Source: Maritimibacter sp.
Lineage (GTDB): Bacteria; Pseudomonadota; Alphaproteobacteria; Rhodobacterales; Rhodobacteraceae
Assembly (NCBI GenBank): GCA_011389895.1
Contig: JAABTN010000010.1
Location: forward strand, 1-64,000
DNA: 64,000 bases
Direction of reading: 5' to 3'
Shown: positions 1-9,532 of the stretch, piece by piece
Position numbering within the stretch: position 1 is the first letter of the stretch
How the letters are laid out: every line of letters starts with the position of its first letter
Made by a program: the position numbers and the translations under genes
The notes under the pieces: model-generated
The model's input: the letters and a program-made list of their open reading frames with translations, nothing else
Told to the model about the DNA's origin: nothing
Databases searched by the model: none

Positions 1-1702
1 AGATCAGGCCCATTTGTTCCAGCTTCAGGATCACTTGGTGGGCGCAGTTGTCGACGTCGACGTTTTCCGTCTCGACCCGTAATTCCGGGTCGGCGGGCAC
101 GTCGTAGGGGTCGGAGATGCCGGTGAATTCCTTGATCTTGCCTTCGCGGGCGAGTTTATACAGCCCCTTGCGGTCGCGGCGTTCGCATTCCTCGATCGAG
201 GTGGCGACGTGGATTTCGACGAAGGCGCCGAATTCTTCCACGTCCTCGCGCACCGCGCGGCGGGTGGCGGCGTAGGGCGCGATCGGGGCGCAGATGGCGA
301 TGCCGCCGTTCTTGGTGATCTCGCTCGCCACGTAGCCGATGCGCCGGATGTTGAGGTCGCGGTGTTCCTTGGAAAAGCCCAGCTCGGACGACAGGTTCTT
401 GCGCACGATGTCCCCGTCGAGAAGCGTCACGGGGCGTCCGCCCATTTCCATCAGCTTGACCATGAGCGCGTTGGCGATGGTCGATTTGCCGGAGCCGGAG
501 AAGCCGGTGAAGAACACGGTAAAGCCCTGTTGCGAGCGTGGCGGGCGGGTGCGGCGCAGTTCCTTCACCACCTCGGGAAACGAGAACCAATCGGGGATTT
601 CAAGCCCCTCTTGCAGGCGGCGGCGCAGCTCGGTGCCGGAGATGTTGAGGATGGTCACCGTGTCGCGATCCTCGATCTCGTCGGCGGGTTCATATTGCGC
701 GCGTTCCTGCACGTAGACCATGTGTTTGAAGTCGACCATTTCCACGCCGATCTCTTCGGCGTGCTCGCGAAACAGGTCCTGCGCGTCGTAAGGCCCGTAG
801 AAATCTTCGCCCGCCGAGTTTTTGCCGGGGCCCGCATGGTCGCGCCCGATGATCAGGTGGGTGACGCCATGGTTCTTGCGGATCAGCCCGTGCCAGACCG
901 CCTCACGCGGGCCGGCCATGCGCATGGCAAGGTTGAGAAGCGACATGTTGGTGGTCGAGGCCGGGTATTTGTCCAGCACCGCCTCGTAGCACCGCACGCG
1001 GGTGAAATGGTCCACATCGCCCGGCTTGGTCATGCCCACGACCGGGTGGATCAGAAGGTTGGCCTGCGCTTCCTTGGCGGCGCGGAAGGTCAGTTCCTGG
1101 TGCGCGCGGTGGAGCGGATTGCGGGTCTGGAAAGCCACGATGCGACGCCAGCCCATCTTGCGAAAAAACGCGCGGAGTTCGTTGGGCGTGTCGCGGCGGG
1201 CGCGGAAATCGTAATGCACGGGCTGCTGGATGCCGGTGACGGGGCCGCCCAGATAGACCTTGCCCGCCGTGTTGTGCAGGTAATTGACCGCCGGATGGGC
1301 GGTGTCGTCGGCGCCGAACACCTTCTCGGCCTCGCGCGCCTTGTTGGGCACCCAGTTGTCGGTGACGGTCATGGTGGCCAGGATGACCCCCTCCTGGTCC
1401 CGCAGCGCGATGTCCTGGCCCTCCTCGATCTGCGCGGCGAAATCTTCCGATACGTCGAGCGTGATGGGCATTGGCCAGAGCGACCCGTCGGCAAGCCGCA
1501 TGCTCTCGACCACCCCGTCATAATCGGCTTCGGACAGGAACCCCTTGAGCGGGTTGAACCCGCCGTTCATCAACAGCTCCAGATCGCAAATCTGGCGCGG
1601 CGTGAGATCCCAGGACAAAAGATCGGCGGCGTCGAGCTTGAGCTTTTGGGCGCTCTCGTAGGAGACGTAGAGTTCGGAAATGGGGGCGAGGTTGGGCAAC
1701 AT
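1..1702 (-). CDS. Bifunctional sulfate adenylyltransferase / adenylylsulfate kinase, partial (runs off left edge)
   Basis: Minus-strand translation begins MLPNLAPISELYVSYESAQKLKLDAADLLSWDLTPRQICDLELLMNGGFNPLKGF (ATP sulfurylase). Further on it contains FSGSGKSTIANAL, the APS kinase P-loop. It is absent from the ORF track because it has no stop in the window. Confidence 0.93.
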   Translation of the reverse strand, partial: MLPNLAPISELYVSYESAQKLKLDAADLLSWDLTPRQICDLELLMNGGFNPLKGFLSEADYDGVVESMRLADGSLWPMPITLDVSEDFAAQIEEGQDIALRDQEGVILATMTVTDNWVPNKAREAEKVFGADDTAHPAVNYLHNTAGKVYLGGPVTGIQQPVHYDFRARRDTPNELRAFFRKMGWRRIVAFQTRNPLHRAHQELTFRAAKEAQANLLIHPVVGMTKPGDVDHFTRVRCYEAVLDKYPASTTNMSLLNLAMRMAGPREAVWHGLIRKNHGVTHLIIGRDHAGPGKNSAGEDFYGPYDAQDLFREHAEEIGVEMVDFKHMVYVQERAQYEPADEIEDRDTVTILNISGTELRRRLQEGLEIPDWFSFPEVVKELRRTRPPRSQQGFTVFFTGFSGSGKSTIANALMVKLMEMGGRPVTLLDGDIVRKNLSSELGFSKEHRDLNIRRIGYVASEITKNGGIAICAPIAPYAATRRAVREDVEEFGAFVEIHVATSIEECERRDRKGLYKLAREGKIKEFTGISDPYDVPADPELRVETENVDVDNCAHQVILKLEQMGLI

Positions 1703-2060
1703 GCCTGAAATGCCTTCTTTTGTGTCAATAGGGCGGGACCGCCGGCTTTCGCGGGCGTTTAGCGTCGAAACGACCGCCAATGCAACCCGCCGCCGCTTCG
1801 ATTGGAGAAACGAGGGCAATTATGCCGCAGCGCGGCGTGCTTGCGGGAGAGTGTTCCGGGCGGGCGTATAGGTGGGAGGAGGGTGTTTGGGGCAAGGCCT
1901 TTGGCCCGGAACGGACCATCGTGCAGAGCGCAGCCTCCTGCGTCAAGGGCAGGACTACGTCCGTGAACGTCGCCACCACAGACAAAGGCCCCCCGTCCCG
2001 CGTCGGAGCCGCAACAAGCGCGCGAATTGGGCGGATGGGTCCGGTCCCGATGGTCTTCGG

Positions 2061-2792
2061 CTAGGCGCCCAAACCCTTGCTGATCGCATGGGCTGTCGAA
2101 AGTGTTTGCCGTTCGACCGCCTTGCCGAAACCCTGCGCTGATTTCGTCGCGCTGATCGCGGCGACCACGGCCCCGGACATGTCGCGGACCGGGGCGGCGA
2201 CACTGCATAGACCGCTTTCAAACTGGCCCTCGTGCACCACGGTCTGTGCCTGTCGGTCGCGCTCGGAATTCGCCAGCGCCGTTGCGACGTCTCGGGCCGG
2301 TCTGTCGGCCATCAACCGTCGGATTTCGCGTTCTGACCTATGGCAAAGCAGCAAGCGACCCATCGCGGTTTGGGAGGCTGGCAACCGGCTTCCGACATGA
2401 ACCAGCGACGACAGACCATCCGTCGCGGGATAGCGAATCAGGTAGAGAACGTGGAGACCGTCAAGCACGCCAAGGTGCGTCGACCAGTCAAGATCGTCAC
2501 GAAGCGCCTCCAAGGGCTTCTGGGCAACTTCCAACAACTCGCGGCTTGCCAGAAAGCCGTAGCTCAGGCTCAGGACCTGGGGGCCCAAGCGGTAGCGCGC
2601 CTTCCCCGGCACCTCCAGAAGATATCCTTCCGAGACAAGCGTGTGGACCGTCCGAAAGGCCGCCGAGCGTGTCACCCCCAAGGCCCGCGCAATGTCGGCC
2701 AGACCGTTCTCGGGCGTCTGCGGCGTGAAGCTTTTCAACGCCGCCAGCCCACGCACGAGGCCCGGGACCAAGTAGGGATCCTTATCGCTCAT
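2061..2792 (-). CDS. IclR family transcriptional regulator
   Basis: N-terminal wHTH (LKSFTPQTPENGLADIARALGVTRSAAFRTVHTLVSEGYL) and IclR effector domain (GSRLPASQTAMGRLLL). Start could instead be 2816. Confidence 0.9.
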   Translation of the reverse strand: MSDKDPYLVPGLVRGLAALKSFTPQTPENGLADIARALGVTRSAAFRTVHTLVSEGYLLEVPGKARYRLGPQVLSLSYGFLASRELLEVAQKPLEALRDDLDWSTHLGVLDGLHVLYLIRYPATDGLSSLVHVGSRLPASQTAMGRLLLCHRSEREIRRLMADRPARDVATALANSERDRQAQTVVHEGQFESGLCSVAAPVRDMSGAVVAAISATKSAQGFGKAVERQTLSTAHAISKGLGA

Positions 2793-2803
2793 GATCGCGC
2801 CTT

Positions 2804-2819
2804 GTTTCATATACAAAAC
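2804..2819. promoter_or_regulatory. Imperfect palindrome GTTTCATATACAAAAC, possible IclR operator
   Basis: 6 of 8 positions are symmetric. It lies between the divergent IclR gene and the cupin operon and overlaps the alternative IclR start. Confidence 0.35.
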
Positions 2820-2883
2820 GCAACCTTCCCCGGAAAACGCGGGGTCTGCAAGATCAGATCAACGGATTTGAATGGAGCACGGC

Positions 2884-3840
2884 ATGAATATCGAAACCAC
2901 CGAAGGATTGACACTGGCAGACCGGCTTTCCGCGCATACCGGTCGCTTTACCGACAAGGCATTCGACTGGAACGCCTTTCCCTCCAACAGCGGCTTTGAC
3001 GAGCTTGCCCGGGCCCAGATGCGCTATATCGGCGCTGGCGGGTCACCGAAGGTCGGCGACACCTCGACGCTGAAAGCCGATAATTTCACCGTCAGCCTGA
3101 TCTACAAGGAGCCGGGCCGCTATGCCGCCTGCCACAGCCATGAGATCGAGGAAAGCTTTCTGATCATTGACGGGACGCTGGTCGTGGGATGGGAAAAGGA
3201 CGGAGAGGTCGTCGAGATCAATCTTGGACCCAAGGACATGATCCTGAACGCACGCGAAATCGGTCATGGTTTCCGCGTGGACGGCGTGGAGCCGGTGATG
3301 ATGTCGATCTCGGTCGATGTCGGAAAGCCCTTGCCCCCGGTCTATCACTATCACCCGAAAGAACACCCAAGCGACCTTGCGCGCAGCTTCGGGGCCGAAC
3401 CGGGCCAAACTTTGAAGTTTGATCGCAGCGGCGACCACCCGCTTCAGAAACTGATGTCGGAATATGTCGTGCGCCACGTCGAGCTTCCGACGATCTGGGA
3501 AGATGCCGGGTTCACGCGCAAGGTCTACGTGGGCGATGCCCCGGGCGCGATCAATCAGGATACCTGCCGCAAGGAGATGTGGGGGCTGCCGGTGGGCACA
3601 AAGCTCGCGCCATTCACCCGCAATTGCGAGGACGCTTACCTGTGCCTCGACGGGGCGGTCGAGGTCGTCTGGGTCGATGACAACGGCGAGGAAGCCGTGG
3701 TCGAGCTTGGGCCGCGCGATCTGGTCAAGACACCTGCAGGGCAGGCGCATTACCTGCGCAATCCCGGTGCGGGGGCCGCGACTGTCTGGACAGTGATCGG
3801 GTCATCGGGTGACGATGGCGCGGTCTACAAAAAAGGATGA
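2884..3840 (+). CDS. Bicupin protein (gentisate-dioxygenase-like/cupin-2 fold)
   Basis: Two cupin-like halves: CHSHEIEESFLIIDGTLVVGWEKDGE and LCLDGAVEVVWVDDNGEEAVVELGPRDLVKTPAGQAHYLRNPG. Confidence 0.8.
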   Translation: MNIETTEGLTLADRLSAHTGRFTDKAFDWNAFPSNSGFDELARAQMRYIGAGGSPKVGDTSTLKADNFTVSLIYKEPGRYAACHSHEIEESFLIIDGTLVVGWEKDGEVVEINLGPKDMILNAREIGHGFRVDGVEPVMMSISVDVGKPLPPVYHYHPKEHPSDLARSFGAEPGQTLKFDRSGDHPLQKLMSEYVVRHVELPTIWEDAGFTRKVYVGDAPGAINQDTCRKEMWGLPVGTKLAPFTRNCEDAYLCLDGAVEVVWVDDNGEEAVVELGPRDLVKTPAGQAHYLRNPGAGAATVWTVIGSSGDDGAVYKKG

Positions 3841-3849
3841 GGGCGCCTG

Positions 3850-4209
3850 ATGAGACACGAGATGAAAGACAAGCCCGACGCGTTCAAAGCGTTGATGGCA
3901 AACGCGAAATTCGATCTGGGGCGCTCCGACCTTCCGCACCAAAGCCTGGGACGAGCGCTGACACCCGAAGAGGAAGCTCTGGCGGACGGGCTCATGCAAG
4001 TCTACGCAGAGGGCGCCTCGGGGCCGGCTGCGATCGCTGCGGGGCTTGCGAAGCGGGGTGTGGTGTCCCCGCAGTCCGGTAAGGCGGATTGGACGGCGGA
4101 AAGCGTGGCACGCGAGCTTGCCGCGCTGAACGCCGATTTGGACCGGGCCTACGCAGAAAACGGCTCTGGGGGTGGGCATGGTGGCGACACGGGAGGGACC
4201 AGCACATGA
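3850..4209 (+). CDS. Small protein of 119 aa, possible recombinase-like helix-turn-helix protein
   Basis: ORF sits between cupin and Rieske genes; its stop overlaps the Rieske start (ATGA). Contains ALADGLMQVYAEGASGPAAIAAGLAKRGV, resembling a resolvase-type HTH. Confidence 0.6.
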   Translation: MRHEMKDKPDAFKALMANAKFDLGRSDLPHQSLGRALTPEEEALADGLMQVYAEGASGPAAIAAGLAKRGVVSPQSGKADWTAESVARELAALNADLDRAYAENGSGGGHGGDTGGTST

Positions 4210-5246
4210 TGACAGCTGACATGAAGACGCGCGTCGAAGAGCGGGTCAACGAAGGTCTGAAGAACCAATGGTATCCCGTCGCAAAGTCGGTCGAGATTCG
4301 GACCGATCGCCCATATGGCGCGATGGCGCTTGGCCGCAAGATGGTGCTTTGGCGCGATGAAAACGGCGACATTCGCTGTATAGAGGATTTCTGCCCCCAT
4401 CGCGGTGCGCCCCTAAGCTATGGCGAGGTGCACGACGGGAATATCGGCTGCCGCTACCACGGCGTGATTGTCGATGGCACCGGCACCGTTCAACGTGTGC
4501 CGGCCATGCCGGATTGTCCGATGGAAGGGCGCAAGGCGCTGCGGTCTTACCGCGTGCAGGAAGCAGGCGATGCCGTGTTTGTCTTTGTCTCCGACAGTGA
4601 AGACGACGAACCGCATGAGCTGCCCCTGCCAACAGAATTATCCGATCCTGCATGGACAGGGTTTCTATGCACGGCCGAGTGGGGCGTGAACTACCGCTAC
4701 GCATTGGATAACCTCGCTGATCCGATGCACGGCTGTTACCTGCACGCCGAGAGTTTCACATTGGCCTTCGGGTCGAAGCAGGATTTGCTGGAACTGGACA
4801 ACCGCGATGACGGGTTTCGGGTCAGCCGTGTCGGGCAGGTGGGCGAGAATTTCGACTGGGTCGAATTCGCCGTGGAAGAGGGCGGCATGTTCTGCCATCT
4901 TGATATCCCCTATCCGCCCGCCGCAGGACCGGGCGGGCATATGCGCATTCTCGGCTATGTCACCCCTGTCGGGCCGCGCACATGCAAGGTGTTCTTCTGG
5001 AGGATGCGCAAGGTTGACGGGTTCGACCGCGAGAGCTGGCGTTTCCTCTACCGCGCGCGTCTGGAAGAGCAGCACTGGAACGTGCTGGAACAGGATCGCG
5101 TGATGCTGGAAGGCATGCCGGACGACGCCCGATCCCGCGAGATGCTGTATCAGCACGATATCGGCGTTGCGCATTTGCGCCGGGCGCTGCATCGGGCGGC
5201 GAAGGAACAGATCGCGGCCGAGGATGCCGCATTGGCTGCCGAATGA
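4206..5246 (+). CDS. Rieske 2Fe-2S aromatic ring-hydroxylating oxygenase, alpha-subunit-like
   Basis: Rieske motif CPHRGAPLSYGEVHDGNIGCRYHG; downstream DNLADPMHGCYLHAESF resembles the mononuclear iron region. Confidence 0.9.
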   Translation: MMTADMKTRVEERVNEGLKNQWYPVAKSVEIRTDRPYGAMALGRKMVLWRDENGDIRCIEDFCPHRGAPLSYGEVHDGNIGCRYHGVIVDGTGTVQRVPAMPDCPMEGRKALRSYRVQEAGDAVFVFVSDSEDDEPHELPLPTELSDPAWTGFLCTAEWGVNYRYALDNLADPMHGCYLHAESFTLAFGSKQDLLELDNRDDGFRVSRVGQVGENFDWVEFAVEEGGMFCHLDIPYPPAAGPGGHMRILGYVTPVGPRTCKVFFWRMRKVDGFDRESWRFLYRARLEEQHWNVLEQDRVMLEGMPDDARSREMLYQHDIGVAHLRRALHRAAKEQIAAEDAALAAE

Positions 5247-5971
5247 GCCTTGTAGACCGGCGTATTCTCGTCACCGGCGCGGCGCGGGGTCTGGGCGAGG
5301 CTCTTGCGCATCATCTGGCGGGCATTGGGGCCGATCTGATCCTCGCCGATATTCTGGAAGCCGAAGGGCGTGCGGTGGCAGACAAGCTTGGCGCGACCTT
5401 TCATTCCGTCGATTTGAGGAATGCGGACAGCATCGCCGCGCTTGCGGGCAAGATCGACGCGCCGCTCCACGGTCTTGTCAACAACGGCGCGATCGCGACC
5501 GGGATCGGCGGGGTCGGGTTCGAGGACGTCGAGATCGACACCTGGAACCGGGTGATGGAAGTCAACGTGCGCGGCACATGGCTTATGACCAAGGCCGTGG
5601 CCCCCATGCTCAGGCAAGCGGGGAGTGGGCGGATCGTCAACGTGGCGTCGGACACGGCGCTTTGGGGCGCCCCCAACCTTCTTTCTTACACGGCATCAAA
5701 GGGCGCGGTCATTTCCATGACCCGGTCGCTGGCGCGAGAGCTGGGGCCGGACGGGATCGGGGTCACCGCCATTGCGCCGGGTATCCTGACCACAGAAAGC
5801 ACAGACTATGTGCCCCGCGAACGCCACGCCCACTATGAACAGGGACGCGCTGTGCCGGGTCTACAGCCGCCCGAAGACATCGCGGGAACGGTCGCCTTTC
5901 TGCTAAGCGAACCCGCGCTGACGCTCACGGGCCAAGTCCTGCCCGTCAACAGGGGCTTCGTGTTCACGTGA
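5243..5971 (+). CDS. SDR family oxidoreductase
   Basis: TGAARGLG nucleotide-binding motif, NNGA, and active site Y-x3-K (SYTASKGA). Confidence 0.92.
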   Translation: MSLVDRRILVTGAARGLGEALAHHLAGIGADLILADILEAEGRAVADKLGATFHSVDLRNADSIAALAGKIDAPLHGLVNNGAIATGIGGVGFEDVEIDTWNRVMEVNVRGTWLMTKAVAPMLRQAGSGRIVNVASDTALWGAPNLLSYTASKGAVISMTRSLARELGPDGIGVTAIAPGILTTESTDYVPRERHAHYEQGRAVPGLQPPEDIAGTVAFLLSEPALTLTGQVLPVNRGFVFT

Positions 5972-6495
5972 CCCCGGATGCACTCATCACGGAATTGCGA
6001 AAACCGTGGCACCACGGCGAACATTTTGACGCGCGCGGCGTGGTTTTTGACGACCCGGTCGTGTTTGATGGGATGACCTTGCGGGGGTTCGATCTTTCGG
6101 GTGCGCAGTTCAAGTCGGGCTTCAGCGCCAAAGGCGCAACCTTTCTGGGGCTCGCGTGGATGACCAATGCAAAGATCGATGGGGCCTGCGACCTGACATC
6201 CGCGACCTTCCGGATCGACCTGAGGGCGGAGGGGCTGACCACGACCCGGTTATGTCTCGACGCGGCACAGGTGCGCGGTGTCCTTGCACTGGCGCGCCTG
6301 CGTGCTGATCACGTGAGCCTTTCGCAGGCGTTTGTCATGGCGAACCTGACGCTGGAGAATGCCAGAATTTCGGGTGGTATCGACATGACGCAGGCCGTGG
6401 TCATGGGCGGGTTCTGGGCCAAGGACGCCGAGCTTGGGCGTGTCGAGGCCGATGGCGTCGAGATTGATGGACGTGTCAACCGCCCGGGCGGCTAA
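5968..6495 (+). CDS. Pentapeptide-repeat-like protein
   Basis: Repeating A(F/T)/(L/M)x periodicity (LRGFDLSGAQFKSGFSAKGATFLGLAWMTNAKIDGACDLTSATF). GTG start overlaps the SDR stop. Confidence 0.55.
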   Translation: MTPDALITELRKPWHHGEHFDARGVVFDDPVVFDGMTLRGFDLSGAQFKSGFSAKGATFLGLAWMTNAKIDGACDLTSATFRIDLRAEGLTTTRLCLDAAQVRGVLALARLRADHVSLSQAFVMANLTLENARISGGIDMTQAVVMGGFWAKDAELGRVEADGVEIDGRVNRPGG

Positions 6496-6635
6496 CCCCA
6501 AATACGCTTTGTGCATCCGCCATGCGCATCCGCCTTCGCCCCTGATCCCCGTGGTAGGCGCGCCCAAAGGTCGTGCGGTCCAGGTGTCTTTTCACAATCG
6601 GGTTGCCGTTGGACCCAAGAGCGGCCCGTTGTCGG

Positions 6636-7952
6636 TCAGTCGAACATGAGACCAACCGGACCCGTCACCAGCACCGGGAAGAAAAACAGGATCAGGATCG
6701 CCGCGATATCAAGAATGATAAAGGGCACCGCCGCCCGGTATATATCCCCCATGGTCGTTCCCCGTGGTGCGACCGCCTTCATCACGAAAAGTGCCGCGCC
6801 GAAGGGTGGTGATGTTGCACCGGTCTCGATGGCCACGAGGAAAAGCGCCGCGAACCAGATCGGGTCAAAGCCAAGCTGAATGACAAGCGGCACGAAGATC
6901 GGCAGCGTGATCAGCATGATCGGCAGCGGCCCCATGAACATGCCCATCAGCACGACCACGGTGATCATCAGGAACACGATGGTCGAAGGCGAAACATCAA
7001 GCGACAGGACCGCGTCCACCATGTCATAGGTCGCGCCGGTAAAGGCCAGAAGTTGCGAAAACGTGACGGCGCCCGAGACGATCAGAAGCACCATGACCGA
7101 GATGTTCGAGCTGGCCAGCATTGTCTTGCCAAAAATCGTCGGCGTCAGGCGACGTTTTATCAGCGCAAGCAAAAGCGTTGCAAAGGCCCCGGTTGCCGCC
7201 GCTTCGCTGGGCGTGGCGATGCCCAGGAAAATGACCCCGACAACCGAGAAGACGACCAGTGTCAGGGGAACGATGTTGACGATGGTCGAGCTGACCTTTT
7301 CGGAAAATGCCACCGGCTCAACCTCGAAAGCAGGCGCAAGCTCGGGGCTTATCGTGCACCGACCGATGATATAGACAACATAAAGAAGCGCCATCAAAAG
7401 GCCGGGCACGATGATGCCGATCAGGATCTGGCCGATAGAAATCTCGGCGATGACACCGAACACAACGGCAAGAGATGAGGGTGGGATCATGATGGCAAGG
7501 CCGGAGGACCCCAGGATCGGCCCGAGAGACATCTGTTTCTTGTATCCGCGCTTCTCCATTTCCGGTGTCAACGAAGACCCCAGAAGCGCGATGGACCCCA
7601 TCGAGTTGCCGGTCAGCGTTGAAAACAAGACCCCGCCGCCCACGGCCATCAGGGCCAGACGCCCGCGCAGTTTTCCGAACCACTTGTCGAGCGTATCCAT
7701 CAGATCGACCGCGATCCGGGACTGAAACATCGCCTCGCCCATGATCATGAAAAGCGCGATCGGGATCAGGGTGAAACTGCTGATGCTGTCGACGGTGTTC
7801 AGGACCAGTTGCTCGATCCCCGCCGTGCCACCCATCAGGATGTAGGCCCCGACAAGGTTCACCGCGAAGAAGGCAAACGCCACGGGCAGACCTGCCAACA
7901 TCAAGACAAAGAGCGGCCCGAGGATCACGACAAGGGTGACATACCACTCCAT
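6636..7952 (-). CDS. TRAP transporter large permease (DctM family)
   Basis: Multi-TM protein MEWYVTLVVILGPLFVLMLAGLPVAFAFFAVNLVGAYI; GNSMGSIALLGSSLTPEMEKRGY motif. Confidence 0.93.
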   Translation of the reverse strand: MEWYVTLVVILGPLFVLMLAGLPVAFAFFAVNLVGAYILMGGTAGIEQLVLNTVDSISSFTLIPIALFMIMGEAMFQSRIAVDLMDTLDKWFGKLRGRLALMAVGGGVLFSTLTGNSMGSIALLGSSLTPEMEKRGYKKQMSLGPILGSSGLAIMIPPSSLAVVFGVIAEISIGQILIGIIVPGLLMALLYVVYIIGRCTISPELAPAFEVEPVAFSEKVSSTIVNIVPLTLVVFSVVGVIFLGIATPSEAAATGAFATLLLALIKRRLTPTIFGKTMLASSNISVMVLLIVSGAVTFSQLLAFTGATYDMVDAVLSLDVSPSTIVFLMITVVVLMGMFMGPLPIMLITLPIFVPLVIQLGFDPIWFAALFLVAIETGATSPPFGAALFVMKAVAPRGTTMGDIYRAAVPFIILDIAAILILFFFPVLVTGPVGLMFD

Positions 7953-8455
7953 TATCCGTGGTCCTCGGGCTGAAAGCTGCGGATGAGTGCATCCAGAAAT
8001 TGCACGGCCATGAGAGTTGCTCCAAGAGGCATGGCTGCCGTTATCCACCAGCTTTGCGGTCGCATAACGGTCACTTCTCGCGTGCCAAGTTCAAGTTGAT
8101 CCAGCACCACCTGCAGGCCGACATAAATCAGCACGAGACAGACCAGAAGCCCGATCAGCGCGTTCACGAATTGCATGACCTGCCGCTTCGGTGCGCTCAT
8201 GCCGTTGATCAGGAGATCCATGACAACGTGGCGGTTCTTTTCGAGAAGATAGGGGGCCCCGAGGAAGGTGATGAACAGCAGGGCATATTCGCTGACCTCG
8301 ATGACCCATAGTCGCGAAGGTGCGCCAAGCGCACGCCCCGCGACCTCGAAACACACAATCGCGGCGATCCCGAACAACAGGGCGGCACCGATGATCGCGC
8401 AGATCAGGTTGATGCGGCTGAAGGCGGTGCGCACGAGATCAAGCGCTTTTGTCAT
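7952..8455 (-). CDS. TRAP transporter small permease (DctQ family)
   Basis: 167 aa four-TM protein directly upstream of and overlapping DctM. Confidence 0.9.
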   Translation of the reverse strand: MTKALDLVRTAFSRINLICAIIGAALLFGIAAIVCFEVAGRALGAPSRLWVIEVSEYALLFITFLGAPYLLEKNRHVVMDLLINGMSAPKRQVMQFVNALIGLLVCLVLIYVGLQVVLDQLELGTREVTVMRPQSWWITAAMPLGATLMAVQFLDALIRSFQPEDHG

Positions 8456-8477
8456 GAGGTATCCTTGGATTTAAGTC

Positions 8478-8507
8478 GTCGGTGCCAGATGAAGCTCTGG
8501 CACCGAC
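8478..8507 (-). other. Intra-operon hairpin: 12-bp perfect inverted repeat (GTCGGTGCCAGA-TGAAGC-TCTGGCACCGAC)
   Basis: Direct sequence; lies in the gap between DctP and DctQ genes. Confidence 0.8.
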
Positions 8508-8531
8508 AGGGAGGAACGCCTCGGCTGGCCC

Positions 8532-9500
8532 TCAGCGGTCAAGCATCGACCGCAATTCGGCGGCGATTTCTGCACCGGTGTTCTCGGCGGTCATCGCCCA
8601 TGCAGCGTCCATGGCCATCTCTTCGTACATCGCGGCGTCCTCGCCGCTCAGTTCGAGAAAGACCCAGCCCTTCTCGCGCATTTGCGCTTGGCTTTCGGCA
8701 ATCGGGTCGGCCCAGATCGTGTCCATGCGCGGCGCAAAGTCTTCGCGCAGGAAGGTGACCAATTCGCTTTGAACATCTTCCGGGACCTCGGCCCAAGTGT
8801 CGGTATTCATGAGAACCGGGAAGCCCGCGCGATAAACGCCCGGCGCCACGACCGTTTTCACGAGGTCGCCGAATTGTTCGGCTTGGCCAAGCGGCCCCTG
8901 CATGAAACCGTCGATCGCGCCACGCTCCATCGCGGTATAGATTTCGCCCATCGGCAAAACGATCGGCTCGGCCCCAAGCGCCTGAACCAAGGGCAGCAGT
9001 GTCGGGAACACGCGAATACGTTTGCCCTTCAGGTCATCGAGGCTGGCGATCTCGTCGGCCATATACATGAAGAAATTCAACTCCGTCGCCGGGATTTCGC
9101 CAAGGTAGAAAAGATCCTTCTCCGCGTGCAGCTCGGTCATGCGCTCGTGATAATCCGTCGCTGCGATTTCTTCATAGGTCTTGAACGACAGGTTCATCGT
9201 GCCCGATGTCGGCACCAGCCCCTGATAATAGCTCGGGCTGGTATAGGTCATGTCCATCGCGCCATTGCGCACGCCTTCGGCCTGCTTGAACGGCGGCATG
9301 ACTTCGGGGCCGCCGCGCCAGTTGATCTCGATCCTGTCGGCAAACTTCTCGTTCACCTCTTCGACGAAACTCTTGAAAGGTCCGTTGATATACACGGGCT
9401 TCGGGGCGAGCGTCACGGCATTGATCTTCACAGCCTCGGCGAAGGCCGGTGCGGCGGTCATGACGGCGGCGATGACTGCTGTCTTCAAAAGGTGTTTCAT
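8532..9500 (-). CDS. TRAP transporter substrate-binding protein (DctP family)
   Basis: Signal peptide MKHLLKTAVIAAVMTAAPAFAEA; NLSFKTYEEIAA, DDLKGKRIRVFP, EIYTAMERGAIDG motifs. Confidence 0.92.
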   Translation of the reverse strand: MKHLLKTAVIAAVMTAAPAFAEAVKINAVTLAPKPVYINGPFKSFVEEVNEKFADRIEINWRGGPEVMPPFKQAEGVRNGAMDMTYTSPSYYQGLVPTSGTMNLSFKTYEEIAATDYHERMTELHAEKDLFYLGEIPATELNFFMYMADEIASLDDLKGKRIRVFPTLLPLVQALGAEPIVLPMGEIYTAMERGAIDGFMQGPLGQAEQFGDLVKTVVAPGVYRAGFPVLMNTDTWAEVPEDVQSELVTFLREDFAPRMDTIWADPIAESQAQMREKGWVFLELSGEDAAMYEEMAMDAAWAMTAENTGAEIAAELRSMLDR

Positions 9501-9532
9501 GGTATCTCCCGGTTTTTGCGTCTTTTTCAGTC

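Noticed and set aside
209-1708. 499-aa plus-strand ORF
   Set aside because: Antisense shadow of the clear sat/APS-kinase gene; His/Arg/Gly-rich composition with no family resemblance.
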